From DATMXT01 sp035560415 (GTDB lineage Bacteria > Bacillota > Clostridia > Oscillospirales > Feifaniaceae): 40,962 bases of DNA. Shown here piece after piece: positions 1 to 10,100 of the stretch. The position numbers were made by a program, and so were the translations under genes. The stretch is from positions 1 to 40,962 of the forward strand of contig DATMZG010000074.1 of assembly GCA_035560415.1 (NCBI GenBank), written 5' to 3'. How positions within the stretch are numbered: position 1 is the stretch's first letter; each line of letters opens with the position of its first letter. The notes below the pieces were generated by a model. That model did not search any database. It was not told where the DNA came from and saw nothing but the letters and a program-made list of their open reading frames with translations.

Positions 1-6
1 GTCTTT

Positions 7-1710
7 ATGGCATCCAAAAAACTCTGCATTGAACTCGGCGACAAGCTGATTAAAGTCTGCGAAACGGGCGGGAAAAACGTGGGCATCCCGCACGTCTCCC
101 GATGCTTTGTCATGCCCATGCCCGAGGGAATGATCACCGACGGACAAATTCAAGACCCCGCGCTGCTCGCGACGACCCTCAAAGCGGCTTTGGCCGACCA
201 CGGCATGGCCCACGCGAAAAAAGCGGTGTTTGCCCTGCAGTCGGGCAAAATCGCGGCCCGCGAGGTCAAGCTGCCCCCCGTGCGCGACAACAAATTGCAG
301 CAGATGGTGGAGGCCAACGCCCCCGAGTACTTCCCGGTGGACATGGCGAAATACCACATCACTTACACGCTGCTCGAGCGCATTGACAAAGGCGAAAACG
401 CCGGCTGCCGCGTGCTGGTGCTGGCGGCCCCCAAAACCATTCTGGAAGGGTACTTCCGGCTTGCCTCAGCCGCCGGCCTTACGATTGAGGCCATCGACTA
501 CGCCGGAAACAGCCGCGCCCACGTGCTGTCAAAACTCCCGCACGGCAAGGGCGAAGCCGTCGTCATGTATGTCGACGTCGGGTGCACGACTTCGGAAGTG
601 ACCGTCATCTCGGGCGGCAGGCAGATGTTCCAGCGCACGCTTGCGGCGGGCGGCGACGAGCTCGTCTTGGCGCAGCTTTCGGCCCTTGAGCGCCCCGAGG
701 CGGATTACCTCGCCGCCATCGGCGAAATGAGCGCCGGAGAGGCCCGGATTTCCCCGGAGACCGCCATTGACACCCTCTCCCGGTTTGTCGGCAACATCGT
801 GCGCATCTCGGACTACTACAACTCCAACAACTGGGAGAGCGTAATTGATAAGCTCGTGCTCTACGGCGACTGCGCCTCGCTTGCACTGCTTCGGGACTGT
901 GTCGAGGACTCGGTGACCATCCCGGTCGAGGTCATGTCGGAGCTGCCCGGCGTCACAAGCCCGTCAAAAACCCCCATCCCGTTTTCGGGGTTTGCGGCCT
1001 GCGCCGGCTGCACGATGGGCCCGGTGGACTTCATCCCCCGCGAATTCATCAAAAGCAGAAAGAAAAAAGCCAACCCGGAGGCTATTTACATACGGCTCGG
1101 CATCATTGTCTGCACCGGCCTCATTCTCATCGGCGCATCCCTTTCGGCCGTTGCGGTTTTCGAGTACATGCTGGCAGTGGGCGAAAGAAAAGACATGCAA
1201 GAGGAAATTGAGAGCCTCGCCGCGGCCGAGCGGCAATATGCCGCCTATCTCGACTACACGGCGGCCAGAGACGGCTTTCAGGCCGTCTACAGTGAAAGAG
1301 AAAAGCCCTGCGCCAACCTCGTGGAGTTCATCGGCGAGCTCGAGCGCAAAATGCCCGCCGACATCGCCGTGATGTCGGTTGTCTGCACCAACGAGTCGGT
1401 CAGCATGAACGTCACGGTCTCGAGCAAAGAGAGCGCCGCGGCCGTGCTGGTCAAGCTGCGGACATTCGAGAGCCTCGCATTGATTGACTTGAGCGGCATT
1501 TCGGAGACGACGAGCGACAACGGCATTCCGCAAGTGGCCTTCTCGCTGGTCTGCACTTACGGGCCCAACCCGTGGCTGGCCTCGGCCGACGAGGCGACCT
1601 TGGCCGCAATGCGGTACGACGCCCTGGCGGAACTTGAGGCGGAGCAGGCCGAGCAGGCCGAAAACGAAGCGCCTGAGGGCGAAACGGAAACGGAGGGTGA
1701 AGCGCAGTGA
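7..1710 (+). CDS. PilM-PilN fusion protein, type IV pilus inner-membrane assembly
   Basis: This 567-residue protein appears to join two normally separate pilus assembly proteins. Residues about 1-345 look like PilM, the actin-like cytoplasmic ATPase. The N-terminal strand IELGDKLIKV matches the family opening, and a phosphate-binding type segment YVDVGCTTSEVTV lies near residue 190. A basic linker (FIPREFIKSRKKK) resembles the start of PilN. It is followed by one membrane segment at about 364-388, a charged coiled-coil-like stretch and a C-terminal PilN-like alpha/beta domain. The last 30 residues are Glu/Ala-rich. In pili PilM binds the N-terminus of PilN, so a covalent fusion makes sense. 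The frame is open to the window edge, so the start could lie upstream, but ATG at 7 fits the family N-terminus. The stop overlaps the next start. The fold assignment is from sequence appearance only. Confidence 0.8.
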   Translation: MASKKLCIELGDKLIKVCETGGKNVGIPHVSRCFVMPMPEGMITDGQIQDPALLATTLKAALADHGMAHAKKAVFALQSGKIAAREVKLPPVRDNKLQQMVEANAPEYFPVDMAKYHITYTLLERIDKGENAGCRVLVLAAPKTILEGYFRLASAAGLTIEAIDYAGNSRAHVLSKLPHGKGEAVVMYVDVGCTTSEVTVISGGRQMFQRTLAAGGDELVLAQLSALERPEADYLAAIGEMSAGEARISPETAIDTLSRFVGNIVRISDYYNSNNWESVIDKLVLYGDCASLALLRDCVEDSVTIPVEVMSELPGVTSPSKTPIPFSGFAACAGCTMGPVDFIPREFIKSRKKKANPEAIYIRLGIIVCTGLILIGASLSAVAVFEYMLAVGERKDMQEEIESLAAAERQYAAYLDYTAARDGFQAVYSEREKPCANLVEFIGELERKMPADIAVMSVVCTNESVSMNVTVSSKESAAAVLVKLRTFESLALIDLSGISETTSDNGIPQVAFSLVCTYGPNPWLASADEATLAAMRYDALAELEAEQAEQAENEAPEGETETEGEAQ

Positions 1711-2387
1711 CAGCCATGTCTACGATTTCCAAGCGCGACAGAATGCTGCTGATGATTCTGGCCGGCATTGTCGTCTTCATCGGGCTCTACCTCGGCGTGT
1801 ACAACCGCTTTGTCTCAATGCGGGATACGGTTTTGGCCGAAATTGACGAGATGACCCCCCGCCTTGAGACCTTGCGGGAATACGCCGCAAACCAGGCAAA
1901 ATATCAGGCCGAAATTGAGGCGGCCAAAACGGTCATCGACACCCTTCGCGCCGAATTCCCGCGGGAAGTGCGGCCGGAAGACCTCATCATGCTCTCCACC
2001 CAGCTTGAGGACGACGTCGGCATGACCATCGGCACCGTCTCCTTCGCAAAGCCGGTGGCGGTGCTCGAGTTCAACAACGTCGTTGAGAAAGAGGCCGGCA
2101 GCTATCAGACGGCGCCGGTCACGGCCTGGAACAAGGCCATGTCGCTGAGCTGCACGCTGACTTACCCGCAGCTCAAGGAGACCGTGCGGTATCTCTATTC
2201 ACTGCCGCTTGCGACGACGCTCGAGGCCGTATCGGTCAGCTACGACAGCTCGACCGGCGAGCTGTTCGGCTCCATGTCGGTCAACAAATACTACATGACC
2301 GGCATTGACGACGCCTATCAGGAGACCCAGATTCCGCCGGTGTCGCAGGGGACGCCAAATATATTTGGCTCTATTACAACCGAATAG
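1707..2387 (+). CDS. PilO-like pilus alignment-complex protein
   Basis: This 226-residue bitopic membrane protein has a short cytoplasmic N-terminus, a membrane helix at about residues 12-33, a coiled coil at about 40-85 and a C-terminal alpha/beta domain. That is the layout of PilO, which pairs with PilN under the type IV pilus platform. The GTG start at 1707 overlaps the upstream stop (GTGA). It lies about 10 nt after a GGAGG at 1692-1696; the in-frame ATG at 1716 would be too far from that site, so GTG is preferred. Position directly after a PilM-PilN fusion supports the call more strongly than sequence identity does. The protein ends about 40 nt before the first prepilin gene. Confidence 0.7.
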   Translation: MTAMSTISKRDRMLLMILAGIVVFIGLYLGVYNRFVSMRDTVLAEIDEMTPRLETLREYAANQAKYQAEIEAAKTVIDTLRAEFPREVRPEDLIMLSTQLEDDVGMTIGTVSFAKPVAVLEFNNVVEKEAGSYQTAPVTAWNKAMSLSCTLTYPQLKETVRYLYSLPLATTLEAVSVSYDSSTGELFGSMSVNKYYMTGIDDAYQETQIPPVSQGTPNIFGSITTE

Positions 2388-2430
2388 GGCGGCAAAATGG
2401 TCCGGAAAATTTGAGAGGGGAGGGGCAGAC

Positions 2431-3699
2431 ATGAAACGGGACAACAGAGGCTTTTCGCTGGTTGAAGTCATGGCCGGCATTATGATTCTCGGTATCATCA
2501 TGTCGCCGCTTCTCCACAGCTTCGTGACGGCGGCGCGGACCGCGGCCAAGAGCCGCCGGATGCACAACGCGACGCTTGCGGCCCGCAGCCTCATTGAGAC
2601 CGTGGACGCCTACGGAATTGACCAGATTGTGCAGGACATCTATGTCACGGGCAGCAGCTCGCTCTCGGGCCTGGCCGCGGACGCCGGACTCTACACCGAG
2701 TCGGGCGGCGCCTACCACCGGCTCGACCCCGACGACATCGGCGAGCTCGGCGTGCGGGAGCCGGAGTATGTGCTTGGGGTCAAAAACATGCGGCTGTCGG
2801 ATACGGGGCAGACCTGCGATGCCGTCGTCAGGCTCGACGCCTCGGATTTTGCGCAAAACACCTATCCCGTCGCAAACTACACGACGATGGACAGCGTGTA
2901 TTTACAGCCCAAAGAGGCGGACGACAACCCCGACTACGACAAGGCCGCGCGCTTTGCCGACGAGGCCATGCTGCTGTGGACCGAGAACCCGTCGCTGCCA
3001 ATCCGGGATACCGAGTACTTCTTCTACCACAAGAGCCGGAGCATCACGATTAACATCGAAAAAGTGCCGGACTACGCGGGGGCCCACTCGGGATACGTCA
3101 TCGCCTCTGCCGAAATCAGCTATACGGCCGATTACGAGGGCTACCCGCTTTCGGAGGACCCATACGAGGTCCCGTACTATAACGAATTTACCAGAACGCC
3201 CTACGACGAGGACGCCGGGGACCTCGGCATTGAGTCCCTGTACTTCTTCTACTACCCGAACTACGGGTCCGGCGCCGACACCATCACGATTCTCAACGAA
3301 GGAAACCTGCCGATTGACATCTTCCTCGTCAAACAGATTCAGCCGAATTATTTCGGTTCCCCCACCATTGAGGGAGACATCAGCAGTTGGGAGCTCAGCC
3401 ATTCGGTGTCGGTCATCCTAAAAGAGTCGGCCGACGGCAGCCACAAACCGGTGGCCGATATGCACACGAATTTATTGACCAACATCATCACGCAGGACGA
3501 TATGTCACCGACTGTGTGCGCCTACAAAGTGATTAAGGGCGGATGGTATTCAGAACCTACGATTCCCGGCACCCTCATTGACATGACGCCCCGAAACCGG
3601 CTCTACGCCGTATCGGTCGAGCTCTTTGAGCCGGGGGGCGGCGCGTCCTTTGAGCCGGGCGAATCCATCCTCGACATGGACGCCACCAGCATCGAGTAA
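2431..3699 (+). CDS. type IV prepilin / minor pseudopilin (GspJ/PilW-like)
   Basis: The 422-residue product begins MKRDNRG, then FSLVEVMAGIMILGI. This is a class III leader with Gly at -1, Phe at +1, Glu at +5 and a hydrophobic N-terminal helix, so it should be cleaved and methylated by a prepilin peptidase. The rest is a large, soluble, Tyr/Asp-rich extracellular domain with no recognised fold. The frame is open further upstream, but ATG 2431 is chosen because a strong GAGAGGGGAGGGG site ends 6 nt before it and because this start gives a normal short leader. The size is well above that of a major pilin, which suggests a minor or tip subunit. It is followed by a 126-nt gap with no clear signal and then the PilX/GspK-like gene. 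Confidence 0.8.
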   Translation: MKRDNRGFSLVEVMAGIMILGIIMSPLLHSFVTAARTAAKSRRMHNATLAARSLIETVDAYGIDQIVQDIYVTGSSSLSGLAADAGLYTESGGAYHRLDPDDIGELGVREPEYVLGVKNMRLSDTGQTCDAVVRLDASDFAQNTYPVANYTTMDSVYLQPKEADDNPDYDKAARFADEAMLLWTENPSLPIRDTEYFFYHKSRSITINIEKVPDYAGAHSGYVIASAEISYTADYEGYPLSEDPYEVPYYNEFTRTPYDEDAGDLGIESLYFFYYPNYGSGADTITILNEGNLPIDIFLVKQIQPNYFGSPTIEGDISSWELSHSVSVILKESADGSHKPVADMHTNLLTNIITQDDMSPTVCAYKVIKGGWYSEPTIPGTLIDMTPRNRLYAVSVELFEPGGGASFEPGESILDMDATSIE

Positions 3700-3825
3700 A
3701 CTTCGGGGACGGATTCCCGGACAGTATGGGCGGACGAGACGACGAGTGGCCCAAACAAACGAAAAAACAAAGCGCGTCAGGTGATACATCAGCGAAATAA
3801 GCAGGCCAAAAAAGGAGGGGACGAC

Positions 3826-5886
3826 ATGATCAAGAAACTTAAAGCCGACAGCCGCGGGCAGACCATCGTCATTGTGCTTGTCACCATGCTGTTCCTCTCC
3901 ATTCTCGGCGCTTCAGTGCTGTTTTCAAGCTACACCGGCTTCATGATGAAAGTGACGGGGAGGCGGGGCGCCCAGAACTTCTACGACGCCGAAGCCGCCG
4001 TAAACGAAATTCGGGTCGGCGTGCAGCAGGTGGCGTCGGACGCCATCTCGTCGGCCTACACCGCGATTTTAGTCGACTACGACAAGGCCGTCAACACGCC
4101 GGACGACACTGAGGACATCTTCCGCACCTACTTCAGAGATGCGCTGCTCGAGTGGAAAGACGCCGATGACGACGAGCTTTTGCACTACTCGGTCATGGGC
4201 GGATACAGCTATGACCCGGACGTGTTGAAAAAGTTCTTGCTGCACCCCGAAGGGGCGGAAATTTTGGGGACGGGCGAAGTGACGGTGGGGACTGAGGGCG
4301 TCACGATTCACGGACTGAAAGTGACCTATCGGGAGGACGGCTACGAGTCGACGGTCGGCACCGACATTTGCATCAACTACCCCGACTTCTCCTATACGCT
4401 GTCGGAGCTCATTTTGACCGCGGTGCCGGACTTCACGGTCATCGCCAAAGACCAGCTGCGGCAGGATTCGGGCGGCACCATCATCGTCGACGGCAACGCC
4501 TACGCCGGGAGCATCACCGTCGCGGGCAGCAACACCATGCAGATCGGCACCGCCCAAAACTTCATTTGCAGAGGCAAGCTGACGGCCGAAAACGGCGCCA
4601 CCTTCAGGTCCAACTCGTACTCGTCCCTGTGGACGGGCCGCATTGAGCTTGTCGGCGGTGTGGGCAGCGCCATCATTTTAAGCGGCGACACCTATGTGGC
4701 CGACGACCTCGAACTTGCGGGCAACAACGCCAGGGCGGAACTCGCCGGACGGTATTTCGGCTTTGGAAACTCCCTCGTCGACCCCGCAAAGAGCAGCTCC
4801 ATCATCGTCAGCGGGCACGACACCGAGCTGTCGCTGACAGGGCTCTCTAACCTCATGCTGACCGGCAGCAGCTTCATCACGGCCGGAACCGGCAACAACG
4901 TGCTCATGGGGGAATCGGTCTCGGTCAAGAGCGACCAGCTGGCCTACCTCATTCCGGCCAAGTGCATCGGCTCGGTCTCGACCAACCCCGCCATCTTCAA
5001 CAACGACGCCATTCCGTCGGTCGCCACGCTGAAGGGGTATGTCAACACGGGTTATACGCTGTGGGCCGGCAGGACGCTCGGCTATTACATAGACGATGTG
5101 CAGCTCGCCATGTACCCGGTGGGCGGGCAGACGCTGGTCTACTTCTACATGGAATTCGGCTCCCGCGAAAAGGCCAACGAATACTTCAAGGACTACTTCT
5201 CGCGCAATCAGACCGAAATTGAGAAGTACATCGACGTCTACAGCGACGGCATTTCGTTTTTCCCCTCACAGCCCCGGACAATCGCGGGCGGGCTTGTCAC
5301 CTATGAGCAGGACGACGGGGACGAAGTCGGCGACGCCGGACTTGTGGACGCCTCGGCCGTCGTGTCACCCAGCACGCCGGCGCGGCTGACCACCATGTTC
5401 ACCAACCTCTGTTCGACTTTGTCGACCAACATGGCGGCCGACGACCCGGGAATTTCGGTCTACGACTACATCGTGGATGACGACGCCATGGCGAGAATCA
5501 CCGGCGACACCTATTTCTATCAGGAGAACGACGACGACTTTGATGAGCCGGTCGCCCTCATTGTCGACCACGAATACACGGTCAATTCCACGACGCCGGG
5601 CAGTATTAAAGTCATTGTCGCGACGGGAAATATCACGCTTCGTAAAGACAACTTCACGGGGCTTTTGATTTCGGGCGGCAACATCTACCTTGAAAAATCG
5701 GCCGAAGCCGACCACATCGGCGTGTCGGCCGCTTTCCAGGGCATTGCCACAGTCGGCGGCACTGGGATGACGCTGCTCGACTTTTTGAAAATCAGCACCA
5801 GCGCAAATCAGAGCTTCGCGGGCGGGGCGGGCATCAACTGGAATCTGGAACGCCTCGTCACATACGACAACTGGACCAAGAGTTAG
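3826..5886 (+). CDS. PilX/GspK-like membrane-anchored pilus protein with beta-helix-like domain
   Basis: This 686-residue protein starts MIKKLKADSRGQTIVIVLV. It has a prepilin-like hydrophobic helix after an SRG, but the +5 position is Ile rather than Glu. Lack of Glu5 is a known feature of GspK-type tip pseudopilins, and PilX-family N-termini look similar. Residues about 215-330 and about 600-640 contain repeated short G/T/S/V strands (for example GGTIIVDGNAYAG and GSIKVIVATGNITL) that look like a right-handed beta-helix or bactofilin-type fold. This is inference. ATG 3826 is chosen because AAAGGAGGGG lies just upstream; the earlier in-frame GTG at 3781 has no such site. It sits between prepilin genes, which fits a minor-pilin tip complex. 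Confidence 0.7.
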   Translation: MIKKLKADSRGQTIVIVLVTMLFLSILGASVLFSSYTGFMMKVTGRRGAQNFYDAEAAVNEIRVGVQQVASDAISSAYTAILVDYDKAVNTPDDTEDIFRTYFRDALLEWKDADDDELLHYSVMGGYSYDPDVLKKFLLHPEGAEILGTGEVTVGTEGVTIHGLKVTYREDGYESTVGTDICINYPDFSYTLSELILTAVPDFTVIAKDQLRQDSGGTIIVDGNAYAGSITVAGSNTMQIGTAQNFICRGKLTAENGATFRSNSYSSLWTGRIELVGGVGSAIILSGDTYVADDLELAGNNARAELAGRYFGFGNSLVDPAKSSSIIVSGHDTELSLTGLSNLMLTGSSFITAGTGNNVLMGESVSVKSDQLAYLIPAKCIGSVSTNPAIFNNDAIPSVATLKGYVNTGYTLWAGRTLGYYIDDVQLAMYPVGGQTLVYFYMEFGSREKANEYFKDYFSRNQTEIEKYIDVYSDGISFFPSQPRTIAGGLVTYEQDDGDEVGDAGLVDASAVVSPSTPARLTTMFTNLCSTLSTNMAADDPGISVYDYIVDDDAMARITGDTYFYQENDDDFDEPVALIVDHEYTVNSTTPGSIKVIVATGNITLRKDNFTGLLISGGNIYLEKSAEADHIGVSAAFQGIATVGGTGMTLLDFLKISTSANQSFAGGAGINWNLERLVTYDNWTKS

Positions 5887-5902
5887 GGCGGGGGTGAGAT
5901 GG

Positions 5903-6466
5903 ATGCATCGCCGCAACAACAAGGGATTTACGCTGATTGAGGTGGCGGTGACCATCACCGTTCTCGCCATCTCACTTTCGGTTGTCATGGGCTCCATGTC
6001 CTCCATTTACAGCCGGAGAATGCAGACCTGCGCCGTCGACATCAACACCATGATTGCCAAGTGCCGCGTGAACACCGTGAGCCGTTCAAGCGAAGCGTGG
6101 CTGCGCATTGAGGAGAACGCGGACGGGATTACGGTCGTGTACGGTGAGGGCGACGAGGACGTCGAGGTTGTCCTGGCCGGCAAAAGCATGCTGCGGGGCA
6201 GCTTTGTCGATTCGCTCGGAGGTACCCACGAGCTCGACACCGAGGAGCTATACATCGCCTTTGAGCGGGGCACCGGCAAAATGAAGACCGTGGCAGCCGC
6301 CGCCGCCATTTCCGGGGAGGACACGACCATTCCGGGGTATGTGACCGAGATTATCATCTCCTGCGCGGGCGACAGCCGGACAATTACGCTGGTGCCCGAG
6401 ACGGGCAAACACTTTCTGGCGTTGACGATGTCTGAGGCGGGCTATACCGGGGAAGACGATATTTGA
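5903..6466 (+). CDS. type IV prepilin-like protein (GspH/GspI type)
   Basis: This small pseudopilin has 187 residues from ATG 5903. It carries the leader MHRRNNKG followed by FTLIEVAVTITVLAISL, which gives Gly-1, Phe+1 and Glu+5 exactly as in type IV prepilins. The remaining sequence is a small soluble domain with no family I can name. A GGGGGTGAG site directly precedes ATG 5903; a GTG at 5894 in the same frame overlaps that site and is less likely. The gene begins a few bases after the PilX/GspK-like gene. Its last 14 codons are made of a degenerate 16-nt repeat that continues into the intergenic region. Confidence 0.8.
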   Translation: MHRRNNKGFTLIEVAVTITVLAISLSVVMGSMSSIYSRRMQTCAVDINTMIAKCRVNTVSRSSEAWLRIEENADGITVVYGEGDEDVEVVLAGKSMLRGSFVDSLGGTHELDTEELYIAFERGTGKMKTVAAAAAISGEDTTIPGYVTEIIISCAGDSRTITLVPETGKHFLALTMSEAGYTGEDDI

Positions 6467-6522
6467 GACAGGCGATATTTGGGACAGACGATGTCTGGGG
6501 CAGAGGGTATTTGGGATAACGG
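6426..6522 (+). repeat. degenerate tandem repeat, unit about 16-17 nt
   Basis: Six adjacent segments share the pattern cgatatttgggacagag with substitutions. They start at 6426, 6442, 6457, 6473, 6489 and 6506, with lengths from 15 to 17 nt. The two units starting at 6457 and 6473 differ at only a few positions. The array covers the last codons and the stop of the upstream prepilin gene and the gap before the next one. It was seen by eye; no statistics were run. Confidence 0.6.
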
Positions 6523-6583
6523 TACCGGTCAGATGAGTTCCGACACCGGGGGCATGAGAGACTTTGAGAGGGGGCAAACGGCC

Positions 6584-7189
6584 GTGGATGACCATAACAA
6601 TCAGGGGTTTACGCTCATTGAGGCGCTGGTGACATTTATGCTGATTGCCGTCATCGGCACAAGCCTGCTCGGCATCACCCACACGGGCGCCTCCTCCTAC
6701 CGCTCGGTGTCCAACGAGATGTCGGTGCAGTACGAGTCCCAAATTGTCATGAGCCAGATTGAGGAGTATGTGATCAGCTGCAACGCCGGCATCTATTGGA
6801 CCGCCGCGAACCACACGCTGCGGGTGGCCGTCCGGGACGAAGCGGATGACGATGAGGCCCATTACACGGTCCATTTCTTCAAGTGGGAGCCCGATGCGCA
6901 GCAAATCAACTACGCAAGTCAGCCTGTCACCATCAACGAGGACTCGGGCATAGCCACTTGCGACGAGCCCTCTGCGTCCGACTGGGCGCTCATGGGCAGC
7001 CGGGTGACCGGGTTTTCGGCCGAGCAGGTCAGGTCATCCATGCGGCTGGAGCTCGGCGTCACCATGGGCAACAAGAGCTACACGACCAAAAGCGTCACAG
7101 CGATGAGAAACGAGGTAATCATCGGTGCGGACAGCGTGGGCACCGATTACGACGAATGGCTGCAGGCTGTCTGCGCACCTGAGGAGTGA
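6584..7189 (+). CDS. type IV prepilin-like protein
   Basis: From GTG 6584 the product has 201 residues and begins with the short leader VDDHNNQG, then FTLIEALVTFMLIAVIG. Gly-1, Phe+1 and Glu+5 are present, so this is a genuine prepilin-type N-terminus. The frame is open back to a TTG at 6479, which would add 35 poorly hydrophobic residues encoded partly by the tandem repeat. GTG 6584 is preferred because GAGAGGGGG ends 9 nt upstream and the leader length is then normal. The C-terminal domain is about 170 residues and not assignable. The stop is 6 nt before the start of the giant exported protein, so the two are probably translated from one mRNA. Confidence 0.75.
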   Translation: MDDHNNQGFTLIEALVTFMLIAVIGTSLLGITHTGASSYRSVSNEMSVQYESQIVMSQIEEYVISCNAGIYWTAANHTLRVAVRDEADDDEAHYTVHFFKWEPDAQQINYASQPVTINEDSGIATCDEPSASDWALMGSRVTGFSAEQVRSSMRLELGVTMGNKSYTTKSVTAMRNEVIIGADSVGTDYDEWLQAVCAPEE

Positions 7190-7195
7190 GGGATA

Positions 7196-10100
7196 ATGCG
7201 TCAAGGAAAGAGAATTAAAAGATTTCTGACGGCCGCAATGACCATTGCGCTTGCCGCCTCCTTTGTCGTGGCCACGCCCCTGCGCTCCGGCGCCGGGACG
7301 ACGAGCTCGCTTCCCCACATTGAGCAAATCATCGCAGAGAAGAGCATCTACAACATGCTCGAAGTCGTCCCGGACGGCACTTCGGGCTCGCTTGGCTTTT
7401 ATGCGGCGGGGTCTGAGCCGATTTTAGGTTGGACCGGCGAGCTGGCCCGGATTTCCGGGACCGCGGCGCGCACGAGCTACGTCAACACGCTGTTTTCCAA
7501 TCTGGCTGCGGCCGGCATATCGGGGGACGGCACAGCCTATCCCATCAGCCCGGCGTATTATGTCTCAGGCAGCTACTACCTTGAGGAGAAGCCGTGGGTG
7601 CTGGGGAGCGGCACATCGGGCTGGTCAAAGCTGCCGCTTACCAATTTCGAGACCGCGCAGGTCACGGGCACATTTACTGAGGTCGCGGCAGGCAACGGCG
7701 ATTTCAAGGCCGAGTACGCCTACACGCTCTCCGCCGGCGGCGGCAATGTGCAAAATACGGAGCATATGGTCTATATGTCGGCCAGACCCGAACCCGCAGT
7801 CGAAGACGATTATTACTACTACGCGGTGCCAAGCGCCGCGTGGGTTGACATTCCCGACATTGACGACGCCTCCGAATGGACCGGTCAGGGGGCTTACAAG
7901 CTGACGGGCGGCAGCTATGAGCTGGCCGGCATCATCGGCGCCTTTACACCCGAGAACGGGGTGAGCTATTCCCGGATTGACCTGCCGGCCGGAGACTGCT
8001 GGAGCCGTGTCGAATATTTGGGCTCAGTGGGCCACCTCACCGGCAGGGGCGCCTATACCGTGAACGCCGACGGGGTGTTTGTCTATCAGGGGCTTTTCGG
8101 GCAAATCGGCCTCAACACCAACTACGAGTATTTCTATGCCGACCCCGATGTGGTCGGAGCGCCCGCCGAAGAATGGACGGGGGACAGGAAGTATGCCGTC
8201 GCCCGCACAAGCCAGTACTTTGAGACGGCCCCCGGCGCCGGCTACTTCAGCCGCGTCGCCACCGGGTACACCTATGCCGAGACGGGCGGCGACGCGCTGC
8301 TCGAGAGCGGGACGACCGAGTACACCGTCCGGTATCGCGAGGTCTACTACAAGGGCGGATACACGAACAACAACCTGTTCCTCAAAGAGGTGTTCGGCCT
8401 TGAGGACGACGAGGAGCTGCGGGTCAGGGTGACGACGGTCACGGTCTCCAACCTGACTGTCGGCAGCATGAACACCGCCGACCTCGTTTTCCTCTCGCCC
8501 GGCTTTGACGCGGGCAGCGCCGGCACCGGCTACCTGCCGGCGCAGGGGTACGGGGCGGCGGCCGGCGACGTCACCGACGCCGTCGGGTTTGAGATTTGCA
8601 GGCTGGCGGCGGAAAACGTCCCGGTCATCGTCGACTACAGGGTCGCAAACAGCGGCACCGACTCGAATATGCGCAAAGCGGCGCGGTTTTGCGCGGGCGA
8701 CAACCCGTCGCTTGGCACGGCCACAAATCTGGGCGAGCTCACGTTGGACGCGTGGAGTTCGACTGCCGTATACGGCGACACGGACCACACGCTTGTGGCG
8801 GAAAATGTCTACTGCTTCAACCCCGCGACCATGAACGCCGGCGTGACGGTGAAAAACATCGCGACATACTGGTTTGCCTCGGCTTTCTCCACTTCCACCG
8901 GGGAAAACGGCGGGTTTGGCGCAGTGCTCGACGAGATTCGCACCGAGAATTTCTACCGCGAGGTGGCGGGGCTCGACGAGGAGGATATGCTGGCCGAGAA
9001 AGTGTCGGTATCGACCGCGGTGCGGTATGTCATCAACTACGCCGGCCAGCGAAACATTGAGCAGCCGACCGCGGTGCGGGTGCTTGAGCTGCAGCCGGCC
9101 AACGTCTCCTCCGCGCTTTCGCCCGGGACGGTCTACTCGAGCTGGCTTGGCAGCCCGCCCGGGTTCACTCAGAGCGCCGTCACGGTCAAGACCTATGCCA
9201 CCGGCCAGTTTGTCGGCATGATTGAGAACATCAACGAGAGCTACGACCTCATCTATATCGGCGGCAACACGAGCCGGCTCAACACGAGCAGCGGGACCAC
9301 CGTCTACAACGATACGAGCATGAACGGGCTCATTTACTCCAATGTCGGCGACATCTACACCGCAAACATCCAGATGGCGGGCCTGCTCGACCGCGACTAT
9401 ATGACGGCTGCCGACGGCACCTACGGGCTCGACGGCACTTCCGACACGCCCGCCACCACGTTCCGGTTTTCCGGAAACGATATCACCGAGGCCAAAGTGG
9501 CCGACCTGGAGGCCTTTGCCGAGGCCGGCTATCCGATTGTCATCGACAACGCCCTGATTTCATCCGGGGCCATCAACCCGGCCAGGGTCGACGCGAGCTC
9601 TTACCTGTACGAGGCGCTGACGACAATCCTCCCGATGCCCAACGTCATGAGCGCCTCAGAGGCCGTCGCCTCGGCGTCCTCAGGGGTCGTCATGCGGTAT
9701 CTCGAGGTCTCAAAGCCCGAAATTGAGCTGACCGGGCAGCCCACGGTCTACAGCGACACGAGCGCAAGCTCGAGCCTGACCATTGGCGGGGACGGGTACT
9801 ACTATCTCCGGTATGAGTTTATGATTAAAAACGCCACTGAGCCGACGCCGCGCACCACGACCTACAACGTGAAACTCTATATCGACCTCAACGCCGACGG
9901 CCGGTATGACGAGGCCGAGCAGTTAAACGACATTGAGGTTTCGGACGAGTACGGCACGGCGGTGATACCGGTTGAGCGCTATGAGGACGAGACGCTCATA
10001 CAGACCTATTCGCTTTTGGGAGACCGGACCTACCGCATCGTGCGGCAAATGCCGACAGCCTATGTCGGCATCATCCCCTGGAAGCTTGAGGTCGTCAAAA

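Noticed and set aside
3700..3825. Possible promoter or small gene between two pilin-like genes
   Set aside because: No good -35/-10 pair, hairpin with T-run or coding frame is seen; it is treated as plain intercistronic sequence.
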